This document shows positions 33,113 through 44,395 of a stretch of DNA of 64,000 bases, one piece after another. The DNA comes from Liquidambar formosana (Eukaryota > Streptophyta > Magnoliopsida > Saxifragales > Altingiaceae). The position numbers and the translations under genes are program-made. How positions within the stretch are numbered: position 1 is the first letter of the stretch; each line of letters begins with the position of its first letter. The stretch is taken from NCBI GenBank assembly GCA_039720395.1, contig CM077829.1, positions 22,108,685-22,172,684 on the forward strand, in the 5' to 3' direction. A model generated the notes under the pieces. The model was not told the DNA's origin. It worked only from the letters and a program-made list of their open reading frames with translations, and made no database searches.

Positions 33113-33283
33113 CTGCATATATAGAGAAAGAAAGCACACTTTATTGACTAGGAATAATGGGAATGACACACAAAAGAAAGAAAGAAAACAAACAAATCTG
33201 TACCAATACTATGACTCCACAAAGTGAGTAAAGTAGATACATCTTATTGAATTAGGGAAATATTACTAAACTAAGACACCTAC
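33113..33283 (-). other. Putative Ogre-like intron between protease and pol
   Basis: On the minus strand a donor GTAGGT starts at 33283, and a pyrimidine-rich stretch ends in TATATATGCAG with its last G at 33113. Removing these 171 nt deletes the gag-pro stop codon (33280-33282) and joins the two ORFs in one frame, giving Phe-Val-Ser before the pol methionine. The stretch is T-rich and has several stops. Ogre elements are known to splice an intron near this position. Splicing here is inferred, not shown. Confidence 0.6.
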
Positions 33284-36200
33284 AAGCTGCTATCAGGTAG
33301 GCCAAGGTCTTCTTCTTCATGGATCTCCGCAATGACACCACATTCAAGGTACCAATTCAGGAATGGCACGGTAGCATGGCTAATGGATGAACCCTGGAGT
33401 TCTTCAATGGTCGAGTCTTCCACGGTGAGGATCATGTCCTGGAACATTTCATTCATAGCCCCCGCATCAAGGTTCTCTGCCCAGTCTTCCTCTTTCAAGC
33501 TTCCATATAGATCTTGGATAGAGTGGTACCAACTTGTCAAACTTTGAGGATTCGGCCCTTCTGTGAAGTATCTATCACCAAAACTTTTATCTGCCACGGC
33601 TGGGTCGGAACTTGGATAAAACGTATATAGGATGTACTGCTTTATAGAAGAGTAATGGCGTGATGATTCATTCAGCTCTTTCTCAATGCATTGGACATAA
33701 TCAAACCCAGATAGCGGTATCGCTGCTGATTCAGGTTGTATCTCACATATAGGCACACCTGCGAGTTTCAATTCATAGTCCCCTTGAAGTGTTACTATGG
33801 CTCCTTCATAAGGAAACTTCACCTTTTGATGAAGTGAAGATGGCACAGCCCCAGCAGGATGGATCCAAGGTAGGCCCAACAACAAGTTGAAATATGACGG
33901 CACATCCAACACTTGGAATTCTACCCTAAATTCAGTGGGTCCCATGATAAGAGGCAAAGTAACTACCCCTATTACTTCTCGGCGGGTGTTGTCATAAGCT
34001 CTTACGGTCTGCCCAGATGGCGTGAAATCAGTGGGTCCCAAACCCGAAACAGTGGCAGTTCGGAAAGGACATACATTCAGTGCGGACCCATTGTCGATAA
34101 GAACGGTGGGAACCCTCTTCCCCATAGTGTCAACGGTCACATAGAGAGATTGAGAATGGCTCGGCCCGCTTTTAGGTAGGTCTACATCGGTGAACACGAT
34201 GGTTGAGTTCTTGGGAGTTGGATTCACCAAATGTACCAATCCCTCGGGGGATGTGTCAACGGGTACTTGTATCTGATTCAACAGTTTCAACACGGTCTGT
34301 CTGTGCTTATGCGAGGCCATGAGCAAGCCCCAAATAGTAATGTTGGCATTGGTCTTCTTCAGCTGCCTAAGCACTTCATCCTCTTCTTCTTGCAAGCTAG
34401 GACGCCTCTGCCCTTCCAAATCTTCTAACGGATTTTCAGATTCTAGGTGGGGAAGCTTGAAATGACGACCCCCTCTGGTTATATGGTCCAACTCATCATC
34501 GCTAGCCCATATGTCATGGACTTCCTCGGAGTCATTCATCAAGTCATCCCATTCTATCATGTCGATGCTCTCCATCTCTGTCGGCAAGTCATCCCAACCT
34601 GAAGGGACTATCGGCTCATCTGATATCGGACTTGGGTTTGAGTACAGCACATAGTAATCATATTTCCCCGACGCTTCACCTAATAGGCCAACCTGAGGAT
34701 CCCCTGCTTCATATCTTTCTTTCAGCTCTTGTTGGATAGATTTCTTTGGCAACAACAAAACCTTTTGGTCAATGAGGTCTTGGATGATCTTCTTTAGTAT
34801 AGAACAAGCCTCGGTGTCATGGCCGGGTGCACGATGGTATTGGCAATATTGGTGAGGGGTTGATGGTCTGGGCTTTGGTAGAAGTGGCATGATAAGGCTG
34901 TTATTGCGGCAAATGGTGAAGAGACGGGTTAAGGTCATGGGGAGCGGAGTGTATTGTCTTATGGGATGGCAAGGGCGAGAGGATTCAACCCCAATGGCAT
35001 TTATGGTGTTAGGTGGGGGTGTGTTGTTGTGTGATGGGAGAGGATTACGGGTGACATTTGGACGGGTTGGTGGTGAAATGACTTGCTTGTCAATGAGGTC
35101 TTGGACTTGGTGGCGAAGGCGAATACAGCGATTGGTGGCATGGCCTTTGGATTGATGGTACTTGCAGTACTCATTCTCATTGTAGCTCTTGGGTAAGGGA
35201 TTTGGTGGAGGTCTTGGGTCGAGTGGCTTCAATAGGTCATGACTTATGAGCTTTTCAAGGACTCTTTCTAGTGGCATGAATAGGTCAGTGAATTGGCGAG
35301 GTGGGTTGACATCATTGAGAGAAAAGGGTTGGATTGGTTGAGTTATGGTGTTGACCTCGGCATTGTTCTTCCCAGTAAAGTTTGTCTTGCGACTCCTCAC
35401 TTCCTTCGTCTTGATTGTCCCATCATTGATAGCATCTTCAACCTGCGTGCCAGCCCCAATGAGAGCTTTGAAATTTGGGAAATAGTGGGCAAATAGGTGC
35501 TTGTGATACACGGGCAGCAAGTTCTTAACCACTAACTGAATTTGGTCCTCCTCATTCGGCCTATCTGTCATTCTCGACGCCTTTTGTCTCCACCTTGTAA
35601 TGTAAGCGGAGAAAGTTTCATGAGCCCCTTGCTTGGTAGTTTCTAGGTCCCTTCGAGTAACGTCCACCTCTGTGTTATACTTGTAGTGCTCTGAAAACTC
35701 ATTGCATATGTCTTCCCAAGTCCGGGTTCTATTCTCATCCAAGGATAAGAACCATTTCAAAGTAGAAGTGGCCAAGGTTTCATGGAACATTTGAGCTAAA
35801 AGCTCGTCAGTAGCCCCTCGAGGGTGCATAGCTCGCACGTACATCTTCAAATGAGTCTTAGGGCAACCCGTCCCATCGAACTTTTCTAACTCCGGCATCT
35901 TGAATTGTAGTGGAATACGAGCCGTTGGAAACAGGGATAGAGTCCGCACATCGACCATGTCATCAGCCCTGCGAATCCCTTTTATAGTTCTCTCCAATGC
36001 TTCTACCTTGCTAGCTAACACGGAATCACTGCTAGAACCTTTCCCCTTGGCTTCCCCTTCTAGGTCGGTGACCTCAGGTTTCGAGCTACTTTCCCCCCTT
36101 GTCTTGGTGTTCTCATTGGATTGAGGTCCCTCTTCGGTGCCAGCCCCATGAGGTATACCCGAGGAATGGGCCTTAGAGCCATTTTGTTCAAGATCCGCCA

Positions 36201-36426
36201 TCTTCTGTTGGTTCTCTTGAGCCATTTTCAATGCGGTATCGGATGTCTCGGCGGTATGGTCAAGCTTAGCCATGATGGCTTTCAGGCAAGCCTCAAGGTC
36301 AAAGTGCCCCTCACTAGTTCTTTCGTCGGCCATGTTTGTCTGATGGGTAGACTCAACACTCACTAGACGCCCTTGTGGATTGCGGATCCAAGCCAGCACG
36401 TCTATGGATAGAAAAGTTTTAACCAT
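33280..36426 (-). CDS. gag-pro: Tat Gag-protease polyprotein
   Basis: An intact 1048-residue frame. It starts at the ATG 36426 (MVKTFLSIDVLAW); a second candidate is M32 (MADERTSEGHF). The gag core lies at about 170-310 (KFDGTGCPKTHLKMYV, LKWFLSLDENRTRTWEDI, FSAYITRWRQKASRM). Two CxxH...H...C motifs follow (YCKYHQSKGHATNRC near 420-434 and YCQYHRAPGHDTEAC near 527-541), which may bind nucleic acid. The aspartic protease (about 760-870) has its catalytic triplet D778-N779-G780 in VLIDNGSALNVCP and the closing YFNLLLGLPWIH. The DNG form is usual for this lineage, from memory. The frame ends 187 nt before pol. The + strand copy at 3471-5535 is its broken counterpart. Confidence 0.93.
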   Translation of the reverse strand: MVKTFLSIDVLAWIRNPQGRLVSVESTHQTNMADERTSEGHFDLEACLKAIMAKLDHTAETSDTALKMAQENQQKMADLEQNGSKAHSSGIPHGAGTEEGPQSNENTKTRGESSSKPEVTDLEGEAKGKGSSSDSVLASKVEALERTIKGIRRADDMVDVRTLSLFPTARIPLQFKMPELEKFDGTGCPKTHLKMYVRAMHPRGATDELLAQMFHETLATSTLKWFLSLDENRTRTWEDICNEFSEHYKYNTEVDVTRRDLETTKQGAHETFSAYITRWRQKASRMTDRPNEEDQIQLVVKNLLPVYHKHLFAHYFPNFKALIGAGTQVEDAINDGTIKTKEVRSRKTNFTGKNNAEVNTITQPIQPFSLNDVNPPRQFTDLFMPLERVLEKLISHDLLKPLDPRPPPNPLPKSYNENEYCKYHQSKGHATNRCIRLRHQVQDLIDKQVISPPTRPNVTRNPLPSHNNTPPPNTINAIGVESSRPCHPIRQYTPLPMTLTRLFTICRNNSLIMPLLPKPRPSTPHQYCQYHRAPGHDTEACSILKKIIQDLIDQKVLLLPKKSIQQELKERYEAGDPQVGLLGEASGKYDYYVLYSNPSPISDEPIVPSGWDDLPTEMESIDMIEWDDLMNDSEEVHDIWASDDELDHITRGGRHFKLPHLESENPLEDLEGQRRPSLQEEEDEVLRQLKKTNANITIWGLLMASHKHRQTVLKLLNQIQVPVDTSPEGLVHLVNPTPKNSTIVFTDVDLPKSGPSHSQSLYVTVDTMGKRVPTVLIDNGSALNVCPFRTATVSGLGPTDFTPSGQTVRAYDNTRREVIGVVTLPLIMGPTEFRVEFQVLDVPSYFNLLLGLPWIHPAGAVPSSLHQKVKFPYEGAIVTLQGDYELKLAGVPICEIQPESAAIPLSGFDYVQCIEKELNESSRHYSSIKQYILYTFYPSSDPAVADKSFGDRYFTEGPNPQSLTSWYHSIQDLYGSLKEEDWAENLDAGAMNEMFQDMILTVEDSTIEELQGSSISHATVPFLNWYLECGVIAEIHEEEDLGLPDSSL

Positions 36427-37188
36427 TAGCCTAAGGACTTGTCCTAAACCTCCATATTTTCCTTAATGAACTCGGTCTCTACACCATGTTCAATTAATTC
36501 ATTCCTTTTATCCAATTACCTTTACAGGGATCATGGATTAAGGGTATGTTTTAAAGAATAGGGCATAGAGTCCTTCAACTAGGTTTAATTAATCCCCTAG
36601 GACTAGCACATCACAAACATAGCTTTACATCCTATTTCCTTAATTTATTCCTCCTAACCCATGGCCTTAACGAAGGCTAGGGTTTAAAGGTCTATATTAA
36701 GGGCATAAGATATAAAGCCTCACACCACAAACACAGCATAGCATCATTACAAACAATTGTGGGTGCATAAAGGTGAGACCGTAGTGTCCTACAAGTCTGT
36801 CTATATGGACTAATGATAAGGGTAGGCTAGGGTCCTTCACTTGCTTGAGCAATCCTTATACCTAACCACATGTGGCATCAGGAACACCGCGTGGGTCCAG
36901 CAGTACGTGATTAACTCATTTAATATACCCAAGGGCAAGCCCAAGGGTACTAGGCAAGAGAAGTTGATAGCTTTCGCCCCAACACATGGAATCAGGAAAA
37001 CCAAGGTTGAGACTAGGCCGATCGTTGGCAAGGATACATCGAGGGACATCGATCCTAGCATGCAAGAGTTTGCGCACACAATGCAATAAATGAAAGCACA
37101 CAATCAAGCGGATGCAATGTGATTGATTTTAATTAAACATAAGAAATTAACCTAGCCCAATTAAACTTTATAGAGTCTAGCCCACAAA
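36427..37188 (-). other. 5' leader of the minus-strand Tat element
   Basis: Leader between PBS and gag, the mirror of 2708-3470. An antisense (+ strand) frame of 82 codons at 36841-37089 (NIPKGKPKGTRQEKLIAFAP...) stays open in both copies with five amino-acid differences, but starts at a non-ATG codon. It has no recognised domain. Confidence 0.6.
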
Positions 37189-37206
37189 TCCCCAGTGGAG
37201 TCGCCA
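37189..37206 (-). other. Primer-binding site of the minus-strand Tat element
   Basis: On the minus strand this reads TGGCGACTCCACTGGGGA, 3 nt after the LTR. It is the same type as at 2690-2707 and 19171-19188, tRNA-Arg-like from memory. Confidence 0.87.
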
Positions 37207-37209
37207 AAC

Positions 37210-39997
37210 TGTGAACCCCGGAAATTGGGCCCACGAGGGATTGAAAAGAAAGTGGGTTTGAAAAATAAAAAGGAAATGAGTCGCCACCTTATTTTTTAAA
37301 AGAAACAAGGAAAACCCTAAAAATCAGGTTGTTTTAGGAAAACAATTTGAATGACTCCATAAAAAAAGGAAAGGCAAAAACCAATTTTTTGAAAACCAAA
37401 GAAATCGGGGATTCGGAGGCTAAGTTATGACATGGGAAGGTTCTAGGCAAAGCCTATAGGCACCCATGTCACCCTTTCGGTCTCTCAATTCATTTGGGCT
37501 AAATTAAAGTCTTTCCATACAAAAATCAGCAAGTATATCATCACAAGAATTGCATGCATATCATATATTTCATTCATCCATCCATGCATAATAAGCAAAT
37601 AAAAACAGAAAATAAAAAGAAGAAAAGAAAACATAAATAAACCTAGGATGCTTGGATCCTAGAACGGACTTGAGCCTCACGAAGAGCGCCTACGTACCAT
37701 GCAACGAAATACATGGATCAAAGTCCACGTAGTTCGATTAGAACTAAGGTTAAATCCTAATACAAACCTATGGTAAAAACCCTAGGTTTCCTTATTTGAT
37801 CAAAAGAGTTGAATTTGATAGAAAGTTTGATTTTAGGAAAGAAATCCACAAAATGGAAACTTTAATAAAAACCAGAATTTTGTTGGTTAAGGAAACCTCT
37901 AATTAAACCATAGGACTTGTATTAAAAATTAACCCTAGATAGGGAGAAGAGAATGAGTTAAGAAGAAAGGTGAATTGGGGCACCTTCACACCCACTTACC
38001 TGAGCGCAATTAGCTCCAAGCATTTAGCCATTTCAGACATAAGCAGCCCTATTTGCCATAGGACAAATACCACACCTATTTGCACCCTTACAAGTGCTCA
38101 GAACCATGCAAAAACACTAACATGCAAATCTGGACAGAATAGTATTATGGCCTAAAAATCATCCACTAAGCATGCTAACAGCAACACAGCAAACAATAAT
38201 AAGTCCTAACATATTCCTAGAACCATATCATGCATAAAAACCCTAAAACATACTAACATGCATGCAAAACTATCATGTTTACTCCGTATGAAAAACATAT
38301 ACAGCAAACACGAAGAAAAACCAAATAAAAAAGTCTACTTTATCATGCTATATAAAAACAAACACGAAACAATGACTCTAAAACCCTAAACTCACAAATA
38401 TGCTTAAAAACATACAAAACATACTTTAATCATGCTAAAACCAAACTAAACAGAAATTAAATCATGCATATTAACTAACTAAAGCAATATAACATGATGA
38501 AAATCCTAACTCTAACATGCAATGACACTAATCCTAGCACAAGGACAAACAGGAGCACAAGAATCATAACTATGCATTAAAAACCTAAAGGACAGCCCTA
38601 AAGCATGCTAAACAGTAGATAAAAAATAGATATTCCATGTATATTAACTAGCTAGAGTGTTAATACATGATAAAAAAAGTCACCTTTAACATGCAATAAG
38701 CCTAACCCATATGAGAACCTAGTTTAAGCTTGAATAGAGAAGGAGAATACCTTAGGAAGTGGCTCCCCTTGTGTTTGTAATTGTTCGTGGCTCCTCAGGT
38801 CTTTAGAGTGAATCAAACCAACACGAATCCTCCTCTTTGTCAAAGTGGTATCACAGCAAAGAGATCAAAACTCACTCAACTTTGAAAAGAAATAGAAAAC
38901 AAAAAGAGAACAAGAGAAAAGAAAAAGTGATTCTCGTCACTTTGCAGCAGCAGCAACTTCAATCGCGTTTTTGGGTATGAAAACGTTGGATTTGGACAAA
39001 TCTTGTGAAATACAAAGTTGTAGAGCATTGAATTATCTTTCGAACAAGACCAATTTCATCAAATTCTGACTTCGGATGAAAAAGTTATGATTAAAATACG
39101 ACTGCTGGTTTTCAGAAAATCTGCTGCTGAATTATGACGAATTTCACTCCCTCCAAACCCTCTTCTCCTCCCCCTTGTTTAAAGACATTAAGAGAGTATT
39201 TATAGCTGAAATCTGGAGTTTCCCTTTCCTTCCTGGACTAGGTTTCCTTGGAGAATAATCAAAAGGTATTTTATAATGATAAAAGACTTCTAATCTGAAT
39301 AGGAAAAGGAAATTGTCTTTTATAAAAATTGGGAGACTGACCGCTAACACGCATGCACATGTATCGTATGTGCGTACACACACTCATCACATACGTACAC
39401 GTGTTAGTGTCATGATAAAAATGGCTAATTTAATAAAATAATTTTCTTTTCATTTTAACCAAAAATCTCATGCTGTGATTCGCACTAATTCTTCAAGGAT
39501 AATCCGTAAATAACCACACTAAACTCATCATCAGGCCATATCAAAATTGAACTTCATGAAACACTTTTGAGGGTAAAATGATGACTAATGAAAGTCAATT
39601 TGAAAAGATTTGGTTGGTAATTGTGAGTCAATTAGAGCTAACCCAAGGAAGGGTCAATTAACCAACTTGAACCACATCGAGCCATTTTAATCCCGAGCCA
39701 TTGACTTACCAAATTGACACTAAAAATACCTCTTATGCATCCATATGAACTCCAATTGACAATTTGGAGATCATTCCAAGGTCAAATGAAAAGTTTGGGA
39801 CTTAAAAGACGATTATGCCCCTCAAGTCACAAAAGCTCTTATTATCCCTCAAGATCAACTCCAATTTGAACCAAAATTCATATCCATTGTCCTTGTGACT
39901 CTAGAAAACTAATGCAAGTGACTAGACTCAAAAACAAAACAAAAACATGCATGAAATGATGAGCCCTAGTAAGGTGGTGCAAAAATGGGGTGTGACA
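37210..39997 (-). mobile_element. 5' LTR of the minus-strand Tat element
   Basis: 2788 bp, from TGTCACACCCC (minus strand, 39997) to GGGGTTCACA (37210). The TATA box lies near 39196-39206 and the CTAACACG inverted repeat near 39336-39400. It is the inverted counterpart of 114-2686 with an extra segment near 39536-39740. That segment resembles sequence in the LTR fragment at 40850-41050 (AATTGGTTGGTAATTATGAG-type words), so it may be ancestral and lost from the other copies. Confidence 0.9.
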
Positions 39998-41322
39998 GTA
40001 TGCTATACTCATGATAAACAATATTTATTTCATGTATATTAACTAACTAAAGCATTAATACATGATAAAAATACTAACTTTAGCATGCAATAGCATTATT
40101 ATATAAGAAACCCTAATTTAAGCACCATTAGAGCAGAAAAATACCTTAGGAAGAGCTTCCTTGCTGCTATAGAGACTCTCTCCTTGACTTGTGAATGATT
40201 GGAGTCAAGCTTCGTCAAGGTTACAATGAGAACTTCAACTCTCCTTTAGCTCCTTCTTTCTTATTCTCTCTTATAACTTAGGTTTAATGCATAAAAGTGG
40301 CTCTAGTTGCCTCCTCTAGTGCTGAAGCATAGTGAGGTATTTATAGAGTTTCATTAGGATAAATCAACGGCTATGATTAAAACCCTAAAAATTAATCCAA
40401 GGGTTATTAGAGACTCCCTTGGTGCTTAAGAAACTCAAAAGTTACCAAAAATTAGAAGGAAAGTCATCCAAAACAGTTTAAGTACGTCAAAATAAGGAAA
40501 AATCCGCCTCAGCAAAAATATAGGGAAGAGGGCCTCAGGTGACTACCCTAGGCTAGGCGGCTAGCCACCTGGGCCTAGGCTACTAGCCGCCCAGGCTTGG
40601 GTGGTCACCCGAGCCCACTTCAGTTTTTATCTTTTTTTGGACACTTTTTCCTTCTAAGAGTGTTTAAGGGTTCAAATTAACTCCGATTTTGATGAAATAA
40701 AAGCCAAAACGACAGTGTTTCAATGAGGAATACATTTTGAAATATTTTAGGGTGAAAACCACTAACCATGGCTGCATGGTTAGGTTTGACAAAGGCGGTT
40801 AACCGCTATGCACTACCTTTACAAAGCATAGGTATGCACATAGGATCAAACCAAATGCTTTCCAAACCAAAATTAAACTTTCTAAAACACTTTTAGGGAT
40901 AAAATAAAGACTAATTAAAGTCAAATTGAAAAGAATTGGTTGGTAATTATGAGTCAATTTGAGGTAACCCAAAGAGGATCAATTAACCAACTTGAACCAT
41001 ATCGAGCCATTTTAACCCCAACCCATTGATTCATCAAATTGAACCTAGAAATACTTCATATCAATCAATATGAACTCCAATTGACAATTTGGAGATCATT
41101 TCAAGGTCCAATGAAAAGTTTGTGATCTAAAAGACGATTATGCCCCTTAAGTCACAAAAGCTCTTATTATCCTTCAAGATCAACTCCAAATTGAACCAAA
41201 ATTCATATCCATTGTCCTTATGACCCTAAAAAACTAATGTAAGTGACTAGACTCAAAAATAGAACAAAAACTTACATGAAATGATGAACCCTAGTAAGGT
41301 AGTGCAAAAATGGTGTGTGACA
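39998..41322 (-). mobile_element. Older Tat LTR fragment
   Basis: A minus-oriented LTR piece that ends at 41322 with TGTGACA (the LTR start on its own strand) and is cut at 39998 by the Tat insertion. It has a TATA box (40338-40346 as TATTTATAG) and the GC-rich module (40528-40612: GGCGGCTAGCCACCTGG, CGCCCAGGCTTGGGTGG). It is clearly diverged from 37210-39997. It joins directly to copia integrase sequence, so it was probably inserted into, or recombined with, that older element. Confidence 0.75.
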
Positions 41323-43788
41323 ACAAATATTGGAAAATGTGAAGTATGTGTAGAATCAAAGTCAACTAAAAAATCTTGCAAATCAGTTGAAAGGGCAACT
41401 GAATTTTTAGAATTAATTCATAGTGATATTGGAGACTTGAAAAGCACATTAACAAGAGGTGGAAAAAAAAATTACATAAATTTTGTAGATGATTATTCAA
41501 GATATACAAAAATTTATTTATTAAGAACAAAAGATGAAGCTACTAAAATGTTCTTAAAGTATAAAGCAGAAGTTGAAAATCAATTGAATAGAAAAATTAA
41601 AAGACTTAGATATGACAGGGGAGGAGAATATGAATTCAAACCCCTTAATGATTTTTGTAAAGCATATAATGTAATACATGAAGTAACTCCACCTTATTCA
41701 CCTGAATCTAATGTAGTAGTTAAAAGGAAAAATAGAACTTTAAAAGAAATGATGAATTCTATGTTAATTAGTTCTAGGGCACCAGTTAATTTGTAGGGTG
41801 AAGCTATTCTTTCTGCATGTCATATACAAAATAGAGTACTTTATAAAAAACCTAGAGTAACACCTTATGAACTTTGGAAAGGATATGTACCTGATTTAAA
41901 ATATTTGAAAGTGTGGGGGTGTTTGGCTAAGGTATTATTAATAGAACCTAAAAGGAGAAAAATTTGCCCTAAAACTTTTGATGCTGTAATAATTAATTGG
42001 TTATGCTCATAATAGTGCTACATATAGGTTCTTAGTAATTAGAAGTGAAAATAATATTATGGAACCGAATAATATTATGGAACCAAACACAATTATAGAA
42101 ACCAAAAATGCAGATTTCTTTGAAAATATTTTTCCTTTAAAATCTAAAGGTGAAAAAATAATTCGTGAACCTCAAAGTGAAATTGAAAAGGAGTCTAATG
42201 ATAATATTGAAATTGAATTAAGAAGGAGTAAAAGAGTAAGAATAGAAACTAGTTTTGGAGATGATTTTTATACTTTTCTTGTTGATAATAACCCAACAAC
42301 TTATAATAAGGCTGTAACTTCTCTTGGTTTAACTTTTTGGAAAGAAGCAATTAATAGTGAAATTGACTCTATTATGTCTAATCATACATGGGAATTGGTT
42401 AATTTACCTCTAGGTTCTAAAACTATTGGTTGCAAATGGATTTTTAAAAAGAAGTTAAAACCTAATAGGTCAACTGATAAATTTAAAGCTTAGTTGGTTG
42501 CTAAAAGTTATACTCAAAAGAAATGTATAGATCATTTTGATACATTTGCTCCTGTGACTAAAATTTCCTCTATAAGAATTTTAATCGCATTAGCTTCTAT
42601 AAATAAATTGATTATTCATCAAATGGATGTTAAAATTGCATTTTTAAATGGAGACTTAGAAGAGAAAATATATATGGACCAACTTGAAGGTTATGCTGTC
42701 CCTAGTAATGAGCATAAAGTTTGTAGACTAGTTAAATCTTTATATGATCTTAAACAAGCACCTAAACAATGGCATGAGAATTTGATAATGCTATGACATC
42801 TAATGGATATTTGATTAATGATTCTGATAAATGTATTTATAGCGAATTTGATGATAATTCTTGTGTTATTATTTGCTTGTACGTTGATGACTTGTTGGTC
42901 ATGGGAACTAGTCTAGATGTTGTTAAAGAGACCAGAAATTTTCTATCTTCTCAATTTGATATGAAAGATATGGGTGAGGCAGATTTTATTCTTGGAATAA
43001 AAATAACTAAAATTACTGAGGGTGTTTTTCTTTCACAAGAACACTATGTAGAAAAACTTTTAAAGAAGTTTGGACATTTTGATTGTAAATCTGTATCTAC
43101 ACCTTATGATGCTAATTCTCATTTAAGGAAAAATAAAGAAGATAATGTCTCACAATCTGAATATGCTCAAATAATTAGTAATTTAATGTATTTGATGAAT
43201 TGTACTCAACCTGATATTGCATATGTTGATAGTAGATTAAGTAGATATACTCATAATCCTAGTAGAGATCATTGGACTGCATTGTATAGAGCACTTCGAT
43301 ATTTGAAAGGAACTATTTATTATGGTTTATTTTATAATGGTTTTCCTTCTGTATTAGAAGGGTACTGTAATGCTAACTAGATTTCAGATTCAGATTTAGA
43401 TGAGACAAAATCTACTAGCGGTTATGTGTTTACACTTGGTAAAGGTGCAATATCTTGGAAGTCTAACAGGCAAACATGCACAGCTCGGTCTTCTATGGAG
43501 TTCAAATTCATTGCCTTAGAGAAAGCAGGTGCAGAGGCTAAGTGGCTCAGAAACCTCTTAGCAGATATTCCTATTTGGACGAAACCAGCTCCATTCGTGT
43601 TTCTACATTGTGATAGCCAGGCTGCTATAGCCAAAGCTAAGGGTAAATCCTATAATGGGAAGAGTAGGCATATACGCCTAAGACATAATATAGTGAGGTA
43701 ATTGCTTAGTGATAGAGTAATATCCCTTGACTTTGTGAGGTTAGAGTTGAATTTGGCCAATCCTCTGACAAAACCACTGGATAGATAG
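41323..43788 (+). pseudogene. Copia pol pseudogene (integrase, RT, RNase H)
   Basis: A copia polyprotein remnant starting inside integrase. Integrase: CEVCVESK finger end, ELIHSDIGD (first Asp), YDRGGEYE (second Asp), then PESNVVVKRKNRTL where the catalytic Glu of the usual NGVVERKNR is Lys. [49 protein letters not shown] (about 42880-42910). RNase [42 protein letters not shown], ending NPLTKPLDR. It carries stops at 41794 (TAG for Trp), 42491, 43378 (TAG for Trp) and 43699 (TAA for Gln), and frameshifts near 41990 and 42780. The open frame beginning at 41281 is a chance fusion with the Tat LTR. Gag, protease, the PBS and 5' LTR are absent. Confidence 0.92.
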
Positions 43789-44395
43789 TTAGTAATACAT
43801 TGAGAGGAATAGGACTAATGCCTGTAACAAAAGGTCAACAGTGATGGTAACCCAACCTATGTGAATGGAGATCCTAGGAATTAGATTCATATGGATAACA
43901 ACAAGTCACTAGTTGGCTTGGAGTGCACTATCAATTTTATAACATTTTGAGAGTCCCTTTCTATAGCGTAGATAGTGCAAACTGTAATGTGTAAAGGTTG
44001 AGTTTTAACTCTTAATGGATTCCATAGTCCTTGTTGGGTGGTGTGTTTAGTTATAGTGCACACTTGATGGATCCACCTATATGGGTGTGGAAGTGGGGCT
44101 GCTTCCTATGAGAACTTAGGTAGGTTCTTTAGAGCATTTATGAATTTCCAGGTATGGCCCATAGCCTATTCGTGCCACCCAGATCAGAAGAACTCAGAAT
44201 TCAAGAATTGGATGTGGATTGCAAGTCGATTGATTCACGCTAAGGAATTTTGGTTCATAAAAATTTTATATTTCACTAGTTTTCTGTGGGTCACTGCTTA
44301 CATATCCTAGGTCATAGTCCAAAAGACACCAAAACCGATGCATTAAGTTCTCACGCTCCTTTCTTTCTTTTTGTATTTTAAAAATATATGGGGAT
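43789..44395 (+). other. 3' untranslated region and polypurine tract of the copia remnant
   Basis: Non-coding sequence from the pol stop to the LTR. It ends AAAATATATGGGGAT (44381-44395), a good polypurine tract before TGTTG. Confidence 0.6.

Larger units (their letters stand above)
29734..39997 (-). mobile_element. Tat/Ogre-type Ty3/gypsy element with intact gag-pro and pol (3' end displaced)
   Basis: Order on the minus strand: LTR 39997-37210, PBS 37206-37189, leader, gag-protease 36426-33280, intron-like spacer, pol 33093-29734. The second RNase H domain, PBS type and long LTR place it in the Tat lineage. The 3' region probably continues leftward through the antisense DUF7745-like ORF (29404-29211, then 10093-9001) and the hairpin array (8560-7000), which would make the element about 17 kb without nested insertions. 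The 3' LTR is not visible, so LTR divergence and target duplication cannot be read. It inserted into an older Tat LTR (39998-41322). Confidence 0.88.

Noticed and set aside
41281..41322. Start of the 171-codon copia frame at ATG 41281
   Set aside because: The first 14 codons are Tat LTR sequence fused by chance to integrase.
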